Below are positions 23,675-35,428 of a DNA stretch of 64,000 bases, in pieces. A program made the translations under genes and the position numbers. A model generated the notes under the pieces. That model had not been told where the DNA came from, did no database searches, and was given only the letters and a program-made list of their open reading frames with translations. The DNA comes from Paraphaeosphaeria minitans. Lineage: Eukaryota > Ascomycota > Dothideomycetes > Pleosporales > Didymosphaeriaceae. The DNA lies in assembly GCA_015832175.1 (NCBI GenBank), contig WJXW01000016.1:620001-684000 (forward strand), given 5' to 3'. Positions within the stretch are counted from its first letter, which is position 1. Each line of letters opens with the position of its first letter.

Positions 23675-26580
23675 TTACACGCCGCGGAACTGTTCAACGT
23701 TAGCCCATATCCCAGCACGACTAAGAACCGGGAAATACTCACCATCCTCACAACCAGGAACCACATCGCCCCGATGAATCTGAAGAGAGACAATCCCGCC
23801 ACGCTCCACAACACAACTGCGAGATAGATCGTCGCCGCATCTGTCCTCTTCTGTGCGGCCTCATCCGGATTGCTGACCGTAACCTCCAGTCCACCCGTCT
23901 GCAGCACGGCCGCACAAAGCGCCAGATTGCAAAACATCCAGAACAGAACAACACCTGAACGGAAACCTTTGTAGTAGTCTTCCTGCTTGTCCGAGTCCGA
24001 CACGGTCTTTTCCGGCTCTTTGTACTTTGTGGAAAAAACCTGGATCTCCGTTTCGTACTGGGTGTTAAGATCAGCGTCATCGGTAGGAGCATGAATTTCG
24101 GCTTTTCCGTCTGCTTTCGTTGTGACGGAGGGCAGTTTTTCGGCCTTGGTGTCACCCTTGGTGCCCCAGGTAATATCGTGCGTGTTGCAGAACGCGTAGA
24201 CGTTGAGGATGTTGATATAGGTCGGCGTCATGAGAAGGTATTGGATGAAACACGTAAACATGTGCCATGGGTCCAGGAAGAGAATCGAGACGACAAACCA
24301 CATGAGGTACGTCGAAGCAAGCGACACCACCAAGGTAAAGAAAATTTTATCCGCAAAGATGTCGGCGACATTGAACCCTTTCTTCTCGGCAATTTGCTTT
24401 TGGATCGACTTGACGGTGATGAATATCGAGGCGAACATGAGATAGGCCATGATAATTGCCCAGAAATACACCATACTCATATACCATCGATTTGATCCTT
24501 GTGGTCGGTTGCCGAGTGCAAGGATGAAACAAGTGATCAGAACACCAATGTATAACCATTCGAAGACGATGAAGAGTACTTTTCCAGCGGTTCCGATTTC
24601 CGAGGAGAGTGACTTGGTCAGAATGGCGAAAACCAAGAAGAAGTTACCGAGAGCGAACCACGCGAAGAGCATGTTGATAGTTTGGTACAAAAATTCCACG
24701 AGGAACATCATCTTTCGAAGGAGCGAGTGATCGCTGCGAAAGATGTCGAAAGAGTGAGCCAAGGCGTACACGGCGGCGAAGAAAGAGCCGTTCAGCCATC
24801 GTCTTCGCTGTAGAATAAAGTCGGCCATCTCCACCGGGACGTCGGTTTCGCCGTTGGCAGACTTGACGTACTGCAGAATCCAATGGCAATTCCTCTTGGA
24901 GACAAGTTCAAAGCAAAGGATTCGATCTTCAGCAAGATACATGTTAGCTGTGAACACACCAGCATCCGTTCCATGCATCTTTTCACCAAGGAAATATTTC
25001 TCCAAGGGTCCGGTGCCAGTCTTGTCGTTCTGCAGAGCTACGTAGCGGTAAGCGGAGAAAGCGCCCGGAAGCACAGAAATGAATCCGAATGCGGATTCCA
25101 GCGGCTTGTCCAGGATATTGCTCATCTTGTACTCAAAATTTTGAGTCGCAACAAGCGGGTTCAGCAGCTTCTTTCCGTGGACCAACATGGCCTTGATCTC
25201 ACCGCAAGCGCCGGCGCACATGGGCTCCAGATCGAACGCTTTCCAGAGGTGGTAAATGGAGTCTTTGCCAGGTTTCGTTCCAGCATCCAGAAGCACGCAA
25301 ATGTTCGGATCTAGCACCGCCCCGAACGCTTGGAAGAACCATCTGTGCGAATTGATCTTCTTCTGATTCTTCTCTTTCAGGCAGAAAAGCATCTGCACAG
25401 GGGTGTTTCCTTTCTTAACACCAACCACACCCTTCTTGATGTCGAGGGTCATTTGGGTAGTATACTATGAATGCGTCAGCTCCGCGTAGAGATGGTTCAA
25501 GTGTCATGGCTACCTCATAGATATGCGCAGTCACGTCTTTGCCGTTCACTTGCTGCTTGGCAATGCCATCTTGATAGACACCGAGCGCTGCTAGAACAGC
25601 CCGCGTTCTTGGGTTGATCTTAGCACGTCCGTCGCTGACGACACACACCACAATCTTCTTCCAGGCGTCCTTGCCCCACGTCTTACTGTTTGTCCGCGAA
25701 TTCATGTACTCGATGTTCTTGATGACGCCAATCATGGTCCGCGCAAACAGTTCGTCTTCCTCGTTGTACATGGTAATGACGATGAACAACTCAGTGTGCC
25801 TGGGCTTTGCGAACAGCTTCTGCCGCAGTGTAAAGCGCTCCTCATCAAAATTAGAAGGGTCGCACGTGGCGGCTGAGTAGCGCATGTGCGTGAATTCATC
25901 GCGCTCTGGGGGTTGTGCATGCTGGACCTGGTTGAGTAGCCGGGGCGGAATCGGGCAGTCAAGCACCAGGTTGCCCTTGAACAGCTGGACCTCCTTGACT
26001 GTCTTCCATCGCTTTAAAGGCGCAGGGCTCGGAGTGGGCTGCGGCTCGTCGTGGAACGGGCTCTCGGCGTGCAGGTGGCTGTCGTCGCCCCGGTGGTATT
26101 CATCGTGATCGAGTGGGTCATGCGGATCTGGCCCGTACGAGGTCGCACCGCCTATCATGGGCCGCCTATCGTCATCTTGCCAGTATTGGTCGGGCTGTGA
26201 GCCATATGGATGTGGACTCTCGTCGTGCGGTGAGGGATCGTAGGGCGGGTTGTAGTAGGCATCGTGATGGGCCTGGGGATCAAGCGAGTAATTGCTGTCC
26301 TGACGGTGCGGCTGCGGATGCGACGTGTAATCTTCGTGGTAATCGGTTGCTCGGTAGGGCATGTTCTCCACCGAATACTGGGTGCAGTCAGTTCCAGGTC
26401 CGTCCTACTCATTGCATGTACACATACACTCGGCTGTATTTGGAGCCTGTCGCCTGGTCCCGGCACAGGTCCCATGGGAATTTCTAGGGGACCGGCTTGC
26501 GAATGTGAATAGTTGTCAAGCTGGTAGTTCTGCAGCGGGTGCCCTGGTGAGGGCGTGCGACCTGGACGTCGCGGATCCAT
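23675..26580 (-). CDS. Chitin synthase, division I (class I-III)
   Basis: Membrane glycosyltransferase that polymerises UDP-GlcNAc into chitin for the cell wall. Four exons give 917 residues; the introns are 26378-26427, 25465-25513 and 23690-23742 (49-53 nt). Exon 1 encodes [20 protein letters not shown], the usual leader; the region after it is His/Asp/Pro-rich. Catalytic motifs are intact: VVSDGRAK, the LLDAGTKPG block, [22 protein letters not shown] and the product-binding [10 protein letters not shown]. Multiple membrane helices follow. The last exon is only 15 nt (Phe-Arg-Gly-Val-stop); reading past its donor gives a false 70-residue extension. The [14 protein letters not shown] and [12 protein letters not shown] blocks are division I. 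I cannot assign the class with certainty. Confidence 0.95.
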
Positions 26581-27674
26581 GCTTTCGTCTATGTGGTGAG
26601 CGATTAGCGACTGTGACAGCGCGCTCGGCGGGATAGCGATAGTTGAGGTTGTTGAGCAGGCGAATGCAGCGCAGCACCGGCAACAAGGTCAAATGGCAGG
26701 GTGGGTGTCCGGCTATAGGGCAGGAATGATAGGACCGAGCGAGGGAGGCGCGGACAGACAGGGCCACGCGGCATCCGCAGCACCATGTATAAGCCTTCTT
26801 GAGGGGTTCAAAGCGACGTACCAAGGCGATTGTAATGAGCCATTGCCGAGGGAAGGATGGCTGTCTATGTTGCTGTGTCCTCGAACTTCAAACGCTCCGA
26901 ACAGAAGCGGGAGAATGTGATGCGATGGCTCGGACGGGTTGCTTGTTTACCTACGACAACGCAGCCCACTGGGACACCCGGGTGATGCTCGACGATGCCG
27001 GCCAAGCGCCTTCGTTTCAGGCGGGTTTTGTGGAGACAGGGCTGTTGACGTAGTGCGACTGTTTACCCAGCAACGGCGCGTGTTCGACCGAGCACAGCGC
27101 AGCACAGCCCAGCCCAACGCAGCGAACGTGGAGCAACGTGGAGTAGATGAAGCTCGACAACGGATTTCCTGTGCGAAGTCTGCGGGTATGAGTGCGCCTG
27201 AATTTGAACTCTTTGCACCGGTCTGCCTGCCCAGGTGCTCAGCTGAAACCTGCACCGTCCCGTTGGCTTGCTAGGTAGCTTTCCTTCCCAGGGTGCGCCA
27301 CACGCCACACGCCACACGCCACACTCCGTGCACCGCCGCAATCTCTCCGCTTTCTAAATATACACCTTTAACCCGTCTGCCCCCGAGCGTCCCCAGGTCG
27401 CAGCCTACGCAACTATAGATATACATAGTAGGTGTACTGCTCGATCCAGTTCATTCTCGTCACTGCACTCGAAAACTACACACGACCGACAGCGACGCAA
27501 TGCCCTTCCGGAAGCCTGAAGGATTCATGCTTGCACATTTGATGGACGAGGAACCATTGCTGCACGGAGAAATGTTTTGGTGGTATCATTTGCGTGACTG
27601 AGCGACAATGCTAACACCGATGCCTAGCCGGACATGATATGCAATACCTCAAGGCCAAGACACTGCCTAGCCTA
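26581..27674. other. Intergenic region upstream of chitin synthase
   Basis: About 1.1 kb between the chitin synthase start and the end of the TrpRS gene. It contains a 7-bp tandem (CACGCCA, about four copies near 27298-27323), a TATA-like TAAATATACACC at about 27354, and a possible tiny plus-strand gene (27500-27637). Confidence 0.5.
27500..27637 (+). CDS. Possible micro-gene with one intron
   Basis: ATG 27500 opens a frame beginning MPFRKPEGFMLAHLMDEE. A standard intron can be drawn at 27583-27627 (GTATCA donor, TGCTAAC branch site, CCTAG acceptor, 45 nt), after which the frame ends at 27637 for about 30 residues. Without splicing it ends at 27601. A TATA-like element lies about 145 bp upstream. 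It runs towards the TrpRS stop on the other strand. The intron signals are good but the product is too short to recognise. Confidence 0.25.
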
Positions 27675-29156
27675 TCACGACTGCGCTGCCGCCTTCGCCG
27701 CCTCCTTCTCCTTCTTCTTGCGCTCGCTCTCCTGTGCCTTCAATAGCTTCTTGAGCTGGTTCTTCGTCATGGGCTTCCCGTCCTCGCCCAACTGTGCGCC
27801 ACCCTCCGCTGCCTCCTCCACGACTTCTTTCTTCTCAACCCTCGGGTTTCCCACCCACTCGAGTTTGCGTGGTCGCATAAACTCATCCAGCACCTCATCC
27901 GTGACCTTTGATCTCGCCTCTTGAAAGGCCTTGACGTATTTCTGCATCAGCGTGATGCACTCCTTCTTCATCTCGCCAGTCAGGATCTCGCCCTTTCGGT
28001 ACCCGTCGGCCAACTTGCGCAACTTTTCATCGTCGTCTTCGAAGTACGCAAGATACTGGTATGGGACATCGATGTCTGGGTTCCCGCCCTTTTCCCTGTG
28101 CAGCGTCTCCGTCTCTTGCCCACCGCTGAATGCATGGCTGTTGATCTTCTTCTTGACCTGGTTCTCGGTATCCGACATGAAGATGGCCGAGTTGGGGTTC
28201 GAAGCGCTCATCTTGCCACCAGCACCCTGCAGAGCGGTCAAGAACTTGGAATGTATCAGAGCCGGTTTGGGCGAAGGCTGTGCCATGCGGGAGCAGTTGT
28301 CGCGCACGAGGCGGAAGTAAGGGTCTTGGTCGATACCGCAGGGAATCAGGCAGGGCATGGCAGCGAGTTTGGCTGAGCGATGGTACGTCTTAATATCGTT
28401 GCCCCAGATGAAGGGGTACGAACTGGCGAAGGCAGCGACGCATTGTTTCGCAGCAAAAGCATTGCTGCCGATGTTGGTAGAGCCGTGGAAACCGAATGCG
28501 CCCCGGACTTGGTTGTTGGTGATGAGCTTCTCAAACTCCGTCGCATTGAGCGAGAAATGGCGGTTGTACCCGCTGGTGAAGAATTCAGAGTCGATGTATA
28601 TGAAAGTCTTCTTCGGGTCGAAGCCGAAAGAAATGATGTCCTTTGCGTTGTCGCGAGAAAACTCGTACACATCGGGCTGTGTGAGCTTCTCCTTGAAGAG
28701 GAACTTCTCGTCGTCAGTCAACATGATGACCAGTGGCACGTCGAAGACTTCTTGTAGCCACTTGGTGAACTCGAAGGGGATCGTGTGGCCAATGTGCATG
28801 GAGTCGCTGGAGGGACCACGTCCAGTGTACAGCAGAAACTCGCCATCCCTCTCGTAAGTGTCCAAAACGAGCTCCAGGTCACGGTGCGAGAAGAAGAGTC
28901 GGCGTCGTAGCCAGCGGTGCGGCTTGTGGCCTGTTACGCGCTCGAAGCGGGCGAGGAGTTCGTCGTCGATCAACTTGGTGGCCCATTTCTGCGAGATGGC
29001 CGCGTAGTCGAACTCGAGGACATTTCCCTGCTCGTCTGTCGCGGCTTGCACATCCCAGGGATTGATTTCTTGCTCCGTCTTCTTTCCCTGCACAGGTTCA
29101 GTCGCCGTCTCGGCGAGGCTGAGGGCGGCGACGGAGGGGGGCTGGGGAGCTGTCAT
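27675..29156 (-). CDS. WRS1: Tryptophanyl-tRNA synthetase, cytosolic
   Basis: Charges tRNA-Trp with tryptophan in the cytosol. The single-exon frame of 493 residues has the length expected of the eukaryotic enzyme. It has the class I signatures: the HIGH-type loop SSDSMHIGHTIPFEF and the KMSKS-type loop GGKMSASNPNSAIF. NIGSNAFAAKQC, CGIDQDPYFRLVRD and the DDEKFLFKE segment match eukaryotic TrpRS. The C-terminal tail is lysine-rich (KKKEKEAAKAAAQS). I see no mitochondrial presequence, so this is the cytosolic form. It is divergent from the PRELI-domain gene with about 500 bp between starts. Confidence 0.96.
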   Translation of the reverse strand: MTAPQPPSVAALSLAETATEPVQGKKTEQEINPWDVQAATDEQGNVLEFDYAAISQKWATKLIDDELLARFERVTGHKPHRWLRRRLFFSHRDLELVLDTYERDGEFLLYTGRGPSSDSMHIGHTIPFEFTKWLQEVFDVPLVIMLTDDEKFLFKEKLTQPDVYEFSRDNAKDIISFGFDPKKTFIYIDSEFFTSGYNRHFSLNATEFEKLITNNQVRGAFGFHGSTNIGSNAFAAKQCVAAFASSYPFIWGNDIKTYHRSAKLAAMPCLIPCGIDQDPYFRLVRDNCSRMAQPSPKPALIHSKFLTALQGAGGKMSASNPNSAIFMSDTENQVKKKINSHAFSGGQETETLHREKGGNPDIDVPYQYLAYFEDDDEKLRKLADGYRKGEILTGEMKKECITLMQKYVKAFQEARSKVTDEVLDEFMRPRKLEWVGNPRVEKKEVVEEAAEGGAQLGEDGKPMTKNQLKKLLKAQESERKKKEKEAAKAAAQS

Positions 29157-29662
29157 GGCGGAGAGAAGGTACAGAGGATGACAGTGAAAGGAGCGAGGGC
29201 GACAGTGAAAGGAGCGAGGACGACAGTGAAAGGAGCGACACGACCCAGGTCAAGTACGGCAACACGAATTTGAAGCACCACCACTGAGTCAAACATCCAA
29301 CCGTGGCAGGAACGACCGAACGGCCGAATGTGTCCCGCACCTGCCCCGCCATGGGTCGGCCATTTCAACCGCCGACATTGCCCTGGCGGGCTAGCCCATT
29401 TGGCGAAATCTCGTGAGCACTGCGCAGCTCTGAGCTCATCGACATCGAACCACGCACACATCCTGTCTCTCCACATGTCCCCGCCCGACATCTAACTTAA
29501 CTGTCCGACCTGCCACCCTGCAATTGGACGCGCATGATCATGCACATTCATCGCACTCACAACACCACGCGTTTCTAGCTTGTTGCTGCGGCAGAGCTCC
29601 GCACCACCTCCCCCTTCTCCACCCACAATAACCTCGACGCCAGACCAAACACCACCGCCAAC
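29157..29662. other. Divergent promoter region WRS1 / PRELI gene
   Basis: 506 bp between two start codons. Just upstream of WRS1 are three tandem copies of a 21-bp unit (29180-29240). No further gene. Confidence 0.55.
29180..29240. repeat. Three tandem copies of a 21-bp unit
   Basis: Unit GACAGTGAAAGGAGCGAGGGC, three copies with small changes at the ends, starting 24 bp upstream of the TrpRS start codon on its 5' side. It would lie in the 5' UTR or core promoter. Confidence 0.93.
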
Positions 29663-30523
29663 ATGGTCAAATTCTACTCTTCCACCGACACCTACCCGTA
29701 CCCCTTCCCCGCCGTCACCCTCGCCTACTTCCTCCGCTACCCGAACCCCTACTCTACGCACGTGATCTCCACCGACACCATCGCCCGCGACTTCGACCCC
29801 GAAACCCAGCGCCTCACCACCATCCGCCTGCATCTCAAGCGCTCCAAGCTGCCCTCCGCCGTCACGAAGCTGCTCCCCCGCTCGCTGCTCGGCGCCTCGG
29901 CCGCCGGCGACACGCAGGCGTACATCCTCGAGAAGTCGGTCGTCGACGTGAAGGAAGGGTGGATGGACACCGAGTCGCGGAATCTGGAGTGGACGGGCGT
30001 GCTTTCCGTCATCGAGCGGCAGGTCTTCCGGCGCCCTGTGCCCGACGTACCCGATGACATCAAGGTTTTCCAGGGCATGGAGGGCGCCGCACGACGACAC
30101 GGCTTCCTCAATTTCGGCGGCAGCGGTGCTGGTGCGAAGGTCGGTGTCGACCTCAATGGCGAGACGACCGACGTCGAGAGCTCGGTGACACTGCACTCGC
30201 ACGTCGGCGAAACGTGGAGGAAGAAGCGGGCAGCTGCCTCCGAGGGCTCCTCGTCTTCCTCCGAGGAGGATCAGCCCCAGAAGGTTGGCTTTCTGAGGAG
30301 CTGGGGCACCGCCGCGCTGCAGCGAAACATCGAGAAGATCGGACTGACGAGGACGCTAAGGAGCCAGCCGAACGCGCGGGAGGGCATGAAGGTCGTGCTG
30401 GAGCGAATGCGCGAGGGCGGGCTCGTCGGCGTGCTGGAGGGCATGCGGAAGGACCGCGAGGCCATCCTGCAAGGTCGGGATCTCCTCAACAAGGACAATC
30501 CGCCGCGCGCGGACGACGAGTAG
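29663..30523 (+). CDS. PRELI/MSF1 (Ups-type) mitochondrial lipid-transfer protein
   Basis: Intermembrane-space protein family that, with an Mdm35-type partner, shuttles phosphatidic acid or phosphatidylserine between mitochondrial membranes. The single-exon frame of 286 residues begins MVKFYSSTDTYPYPFPAVTLAYFLRYPNPYSTHVISTD, the MSF1 N-terminus, with RHL-type strand LTTIRLHLKRSKLP and W-containing ESRNLEWTGVLSV. The second half (from about residue 190) is charged and low in complexity, longer than yeast Ups1 (175 residues). Which of Ups1, Ups2 or Ups3 it corresponds to cannot be told. The start lies in a CAACATGGTC context. Confidence 0.9.
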   Translation: MVKFYSSTDTYPYPFPAVTLAYFLRYPNPYSTHVISTDTIARDFDPETQRLTTIRLHLKRSKLPSAVTKLLPRSLLGASAAGDTQAYILEKSVVDVKEGWMDTESRNLEWTGVLSVIERQVFRRPVPDVPDDIKVFQGMEGAARRHGFLNFGGSGAGAKVGVDLNGETTDVESSVTLHSHVGETWRKKRAAASEGSSSSSEEDQPQKVGFLRSWGTAALQRNIEKIGLTRTLRSQPNAREGMKVVLERMREGGLVGVLEGMRKDREAILQGRDLLNKDNPPRADDE

Positions 30524-31272
30524 CCACGCCTCTTTGCACTTCCACTGCCCCAGGCTGTCCGAGGTACCGCAAGGCCTCCATCGCACGAAGGCACGCAACA
30601 GCGGAATTTTCTGAACTGTTTTGATTAGCGATGGCGTTTGGAATTCTCCCTCTCCTACTACCCCGAGACATATCATTTATGCGTCTGGCTTTGACTTTCA
30701 CTTTCCTTCCTTGCCCTTCGCTCTTCGTCTCGAATGCTTGGGTCTTTGTTTTACTACCATCTTGCTCCTTCAGCCATGACTCTTTTGTACATGAGCTCGG
30801 CTGCTTTTGTATCATAGCGCACGTGGTACGAGGGCGGCACGCGGTGGGCGCAACTTTGTAGGGCGGCAAAAATGTGAGATAACGGAATGACATATTAAGA
30901 AAAAGAAAAAAAATTCACCAAATCGCACTGCATGGACTGAAGAGTGACAGGTGATGCTGCAAAAGCTGAGATGTCTTTTCATTCACGCATTAAAGACGTC
31001 TACATCCCGCCCCCTTCGTTTTGTACACATACCCAGCCACAGCAAACCCCTAATCATACATGGCAAGATGACCCCGAACAAGCGCAACGCGATCCAGTCC
31101 GACCCCACCAATCTAAATGTGCATGCCATATGACAGGTAGGATCAGGAGAATATGACAAAGTTTTGTACAAAGAACCACCAAGGTCCTCTCGACCAACTT
31201 TCTTCTCGGCCGGCTAAAAGCACGTGAGCGAGATGCAACATGGAACACAGGACGATGAATAGTCATGCAGTT
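30524..31272. other. Convergent intergenic region
   Basis: 749 bp between the ends of the PRELI gene and TOM70, AT-richer than the flanking coding DNA, with A-rich runs near 30897-30913. No gene seen. Confidence 0.5.
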
Positions 31273-33367
31273 TTACCGCATGCCAGCTCCCAGTCCAGCG
31301 CCCATCTGGCCCAGCCGTGAGGCAAGCCTAGGGTACTTCTCTTGCACCTGTTTGTCGTTAGTTTAGATTCATGTTGAAAGAAAGATGCGAAACTTGCCTC
31401 CAACTGTGTCCGTGTGGCCTCCGCATAGCTGAGGGCATTTACGATCTCGCCTTCTGTTCGAGACAGCTCCGCGGCCCGCTCGAAATACTTGAGTGCCTCT
31501 GTGACCTTTCCTTGCTGCAGGAGCAATTGCGCCATGGTTGCGACTGCAATGTCGCACTCCGGGTCGATGATAAGTGCCTTCTGGCAGAGTTGCTCAGCCT
31601 CGGCAAAGTCGTTCTTCCATTGGAACAGCGCGAGCGCCTTGTTGATGAGCGGAAGGACGTTGATGAACAAGGGCTTGTTCTGTTGCTCCATCTCCACGGC
31701 TGTGTCAAACTTCTCAATAGCTTCTTGATACTTTTGCTGGTCGAGAAGAAGCTCGCCGTAGTAGTTGTACACATCCGGTACATGTGGGAAGTTCTTCATG
31801 CAGCGACGGAATGTTGCCATGGAGGATGCAATGCTGCCCATTTTGTATTGCGTGACACCCAACTGAATGTGCGAGAAGATGAAGTCTTTGTCCAGGTCGA
31901 TAGACTTTTGGTAATCCTTTGCAGCCTCGCCGAACTCGGCCTTGATGAAGTGTAGTTGTGCGCGGTGGTAGTAGATATCAGGGTCGTCTTTGTTCTGGGT
32001 AAGAGCCGCTTCGAAGTCGGCTTCGGCAGCGGCTGGATTTGCGAGTTCCAAGTGCATGCTGGCACGCTTGATGAAGCTCTGAGTAAGCGACTGCTGGAGC
32101 TCGACGCTTTTGTCCATGTCGTGGAGCGCATCCTCGTTGTCGCCCTGGAGGTATCGGAAAGTGCCGCGCATGTTATACGCAAAAGACTCGTGCTCCCCGA
32201 GATCTCCGACCTCAAGCGCCTTCTCGAATGACCCGGCAGCTTCGGTGTACCCTTCAGCGGTCTTGGTGCTCATGGCGCGAAGACCTTTCCTGAGCTGGCC
32301 CTTGCCGCTCTCTTCGTCGAGCTCTGCGTCATCGTCGAGACCGGACGGTGGGGGCTTGGGTCGGAAGCTCTGGAGGTAGTTTGTAACAAACGTCGGGCTC
32401 GGCAACTTCTTCTCCTTTTGTGCGAGGATGGCCTTGCCCTTCGCCTGTGTGGGTATCAGCATTTGCGTCGTACATCTTGGGGTGGGGAGGTCGTTCATAC
32501 CTCGGCGACCTTCTTGAGTAGACGCTCGACGCTCTGGGCACTGCTCTCGTTCCTGAAGCCATCGATGATACAGCTAGCAGTGAAATCCAAAAGCGCCTCG
32601 CTGTTGCGATCGACCTGCTCGTACGCATTTGCACGGCGGTTGAGAGCCTTGACGTATTCGTTGTCAAGGTTGATGGCCGCGGTAGTGTCGTCGATGACCT
32701 TGTCCCAGTTGCTCATGGCATTCCAGCACGCAGCACGGTTCGAGTAGAAGACGGGATCCTGCTTGCACAGAAGCGCTTGTCCGTAGAGGTCTATGGCGCG
32801 GTTGTACTCCTTGGAGCCGTATGCCTTGTTTCCGGCGGCCTTGAGCTTGGCCGCATAATCTTTCCGCTCCTGCACATTGTCAGTACAATCTCCATCGCTG
32901 AATTAATCCAGCAACATCGGTCTTCATAGAATACAGCAGAAGACCACGCGCTGACTCTGCGTCCGCTCACATACCTCGTCCGATAGCGATCCAACGGTGC
33001 TCTCGTCCACATGCGGCAGCTCGTCTTCAACGGCGGGTGCGACGGTTGCCGTCTTCGGCTCAGGAACGGTTTCCTGTTCCTTCGCAGCCTCCTTCTCGGC
33101 GCGCTCCTTGGCCCGTCTCTTCTCGCGCTTGGTCTTCTTCTTGTTTGTTGACGGCGACTGGGCGCCCGTGTCCTTCCTGTCGTCTGATAGGTAGTAGATC
33201 ACACCTCCAGCGCTGACCACGAGCGTGAGACCCGCGACTGTGTAAACAACGCCCTTGTGTTCGGATGCCCATGACGATATACGGTCCCACAGGGAGCTGG
33301 AGCCTGCTGGTGGAAGTGTGACGGGAAAGGGACCCGGTCCGACCGGAGCTGCTATGTTGGCCGACAT
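31273..33367 (-). CDS. TOM70: Mitochondrial import receptor Tom70
   Basis: Outer-membrane receptor of the TOM complex that takes Hsp70/90-bound precursors such as metabolite carriers. Four exons give 627 residues. Exon 1 (33367-32975) has the N-terminal anchor ([21 protein letters not shown]) followed by a Lys/Arg-rich stretch. The clamp TPRs start [23 protein letters not shown], with later TPRs such as [21 protein letters not shown]. Introns: 32870-32974 (105 nt), 32445-32500 (56 nt) and 31348-31397 (50 nt). The last begins GCAAGT, a GC-AG intron with a good branch site (CTAAC) and CAG. Using it restores the conserved end [16 protein letters not shown] and a stop at 31275-31273. The nearby GTTTCG donor gives an early stop. 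Confidence 0.94.
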
Positions 33368-34184
33368 GTTGAGTGGCAGAAGAGGGCACGAAAGCTCGCG
33401 CAAGTCGGCTGGTGGGAAGAATTACAATTACAACGGCTGTGGGCCCGAAAGGAAGCAATGGGAAGAGATGAAGCTAGGAAAGACCGGACGCAGCCAATGG
33501 TGGGAGTTGGTGGTGAAGGTAGGTGTTGGCCTCGAGGTTGAAGCTCAGGGTCAGAGAAGTTTTGGTGCTCAGACCATCACACGTCATCCAATCCACGCGC
33601 CAGCAGCTTCATATTATGCAGACTCGCCAACAGCACCTCTTGCTAAAGCATATCTTTGTCAGTTGGGAAGAGTGATGGACGTCTCTTTGCTTTACTTCAC
33701 AATCCACGCAGTACCCCAGTGGGTACTAGAGGAGGCATAGAGGTACTTTGCGGCGCATCGCTTCTTTCATGTCTATACATGCGATAGGCAATGCTTTGAT
33801 GGTATCGATCCCGCGTGCCCTGTTTATTTCGCGGCCTGTCCTGGTTATGGACGTGAATGCGCGAAGTGCACAGCATTTATCTTCGAGTGTGCAACCGTCT
33901 TCTGCGACTGGAGACCATTGAGCAAGATCAATCACGTGACTCACCTCACCTCAAGATACTCTCCCCGTTGGCTATACTTCGTAGTTACGGCTTCTCCAGG
34001 AGCGGTCTCCAGACTTCCTGGCTATGTTCGTATTGATGCACGCGGTTCGTATCCTATCGCATTTCCATGCCATGTTGAGCTGCGGGCGCTACGTCAGCTC
34101 CGCGAATCATATTCTGCTTCGTCCTGAATACTCATCATCAGAGTCAATACTCACCGGCTGCATTTCCACCACGTCCGAAGTACC
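33368..34184. other. Divergent intergenic region TOM70 / ABZ2-like
   Basis: 817 bp with promoters of both genes. Frames are short and lack motifs. Confidence 0.5.
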
Positions 34185-35271
34185 ATGGAGTCTGAACCAT
34201 CATTTCACTTATTTACCTCTATCCGTTATGACCCTTTGCTTCTGGAATCGGCCGAAAATTCCCTGCCCATCTTGAACTATGTGGCCCCCTCCCCATTCTA
34301 TATGCTCATCTACCACCGCGACCGCATGCTCGAGGCCGCACAGCATTTCGACTTCCATGCTGTGGCCCAAAGGCTCGAACACGGGGAATCACTACATCAA
34401 GAGTTGTTACAGGAAGTAGCGGAATATCTGCATCGAGGAGGACACGATGGGCCACTAAAGGTACGCCGTCAATAATGTCCTAGTAGTTCACACAAACTGA
34501 GACAACCCACAGATGCGCATCCTATTCGACAAAGCCGCCAACATGACCATCGACTTCGCTCCCACGCCCGCAGTCCCCCTCTCAACCCTCTACCCCGCAT
34601 CCTTCGGTCCACCACGCCCAAAACCCACCCGCCATCCCGCAAACCCCCTTTCCCTGCCCTTCCGGCCCTCCCCCCTGACAGGCGGCGCCCTCACCCTCGA
34701 TCCCACCGACACCCTCCCTCCAAACCCACCATCAGACCCTCCCGCACCCCCAGAATACCACCTCCGCCTCGACACCCAGCCCACGCCCACCTCTGCCTTC
34801 ACCCGGCTCAAAACCACCGTAAGAGAACAGTACGACGCGGCCCGCGCCCGCGCGCTCCCCGCCAACCCCGCCGGCGCTCCCTACGCCGAAGTTATCCTGT
34901 ACAACTCCACGCTCGAGCTCACCGAGGGCACGCTGACCACCATCTACGTGTTCCGCGGCGGCCGCTGGGTGACGCCGCCGGTCGGCGTGCCGGCGGGCGA
35001 ATTCACAGCGCAGATGCTGAGAGATGCCGAGGGCGAGAGCGTGGATCTGGATGAGGGCGAGCTGAGGAGGCCGTTTGCGGGGAGGTGGGGGCACAGTGTG
35101 AGGAGTGCGAAGGTGGGGGCCGGAGGGCAGAGGGGTACGTCAAGGAGATGGGCGCTGAAGAAGGGGTTCTGTATGGAGGAGCCGATTAGTGTAGGTACGG
35201 TGGAGGTGGGGGAGGGCTTGTGGATTAGTAGTGGGGTGAGAGGTTTTGCTTTTGGGAGGGTGGTGGCGTAG
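34185..35271 (+). CDS. ABZ2: Aminotransferase class IV-like protein, probable 4-amino-4-deoxychorismate lyase
   Basis: Family IV PLP enzyme; the fungal lyase releases pyruvate from aminodeoxychorismate to give p-aminobenzoate for folate synthesis. Two exons (34185-34460, 34513-35271; 52-nt intron) give 344 residues. The N-terminus FHLFTSIRYDPLLLESAEN and the block MLEAAQHFDF match fungal Abz2-like proteins. The late block EVILYNSTLELTEGTLTTIYVFRGGRWVTPP is the class IV motif that contacts the cofactor. The middle (about residues 110-180) is an unusually Pro-rich stretch. The expected PLP-binding lysine is not obvious to me by eye, so activity is inferred from family only. Confidence 0.75.
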
Positions 35272-35428
35272 TATGGATAGCTTGGATGGCATGGCATTTG
35301 TTTTGGCTTGAGCTTGAGATGGTGTGGTGCATATAGACAATCTTGCTGCAGATTGATGGGCGGGGTATCATTCGTAAAGCTGATGTTACATATGTTTACA
35401 CAGTGCGTTGGGCAGTAGATCAAGCGCA

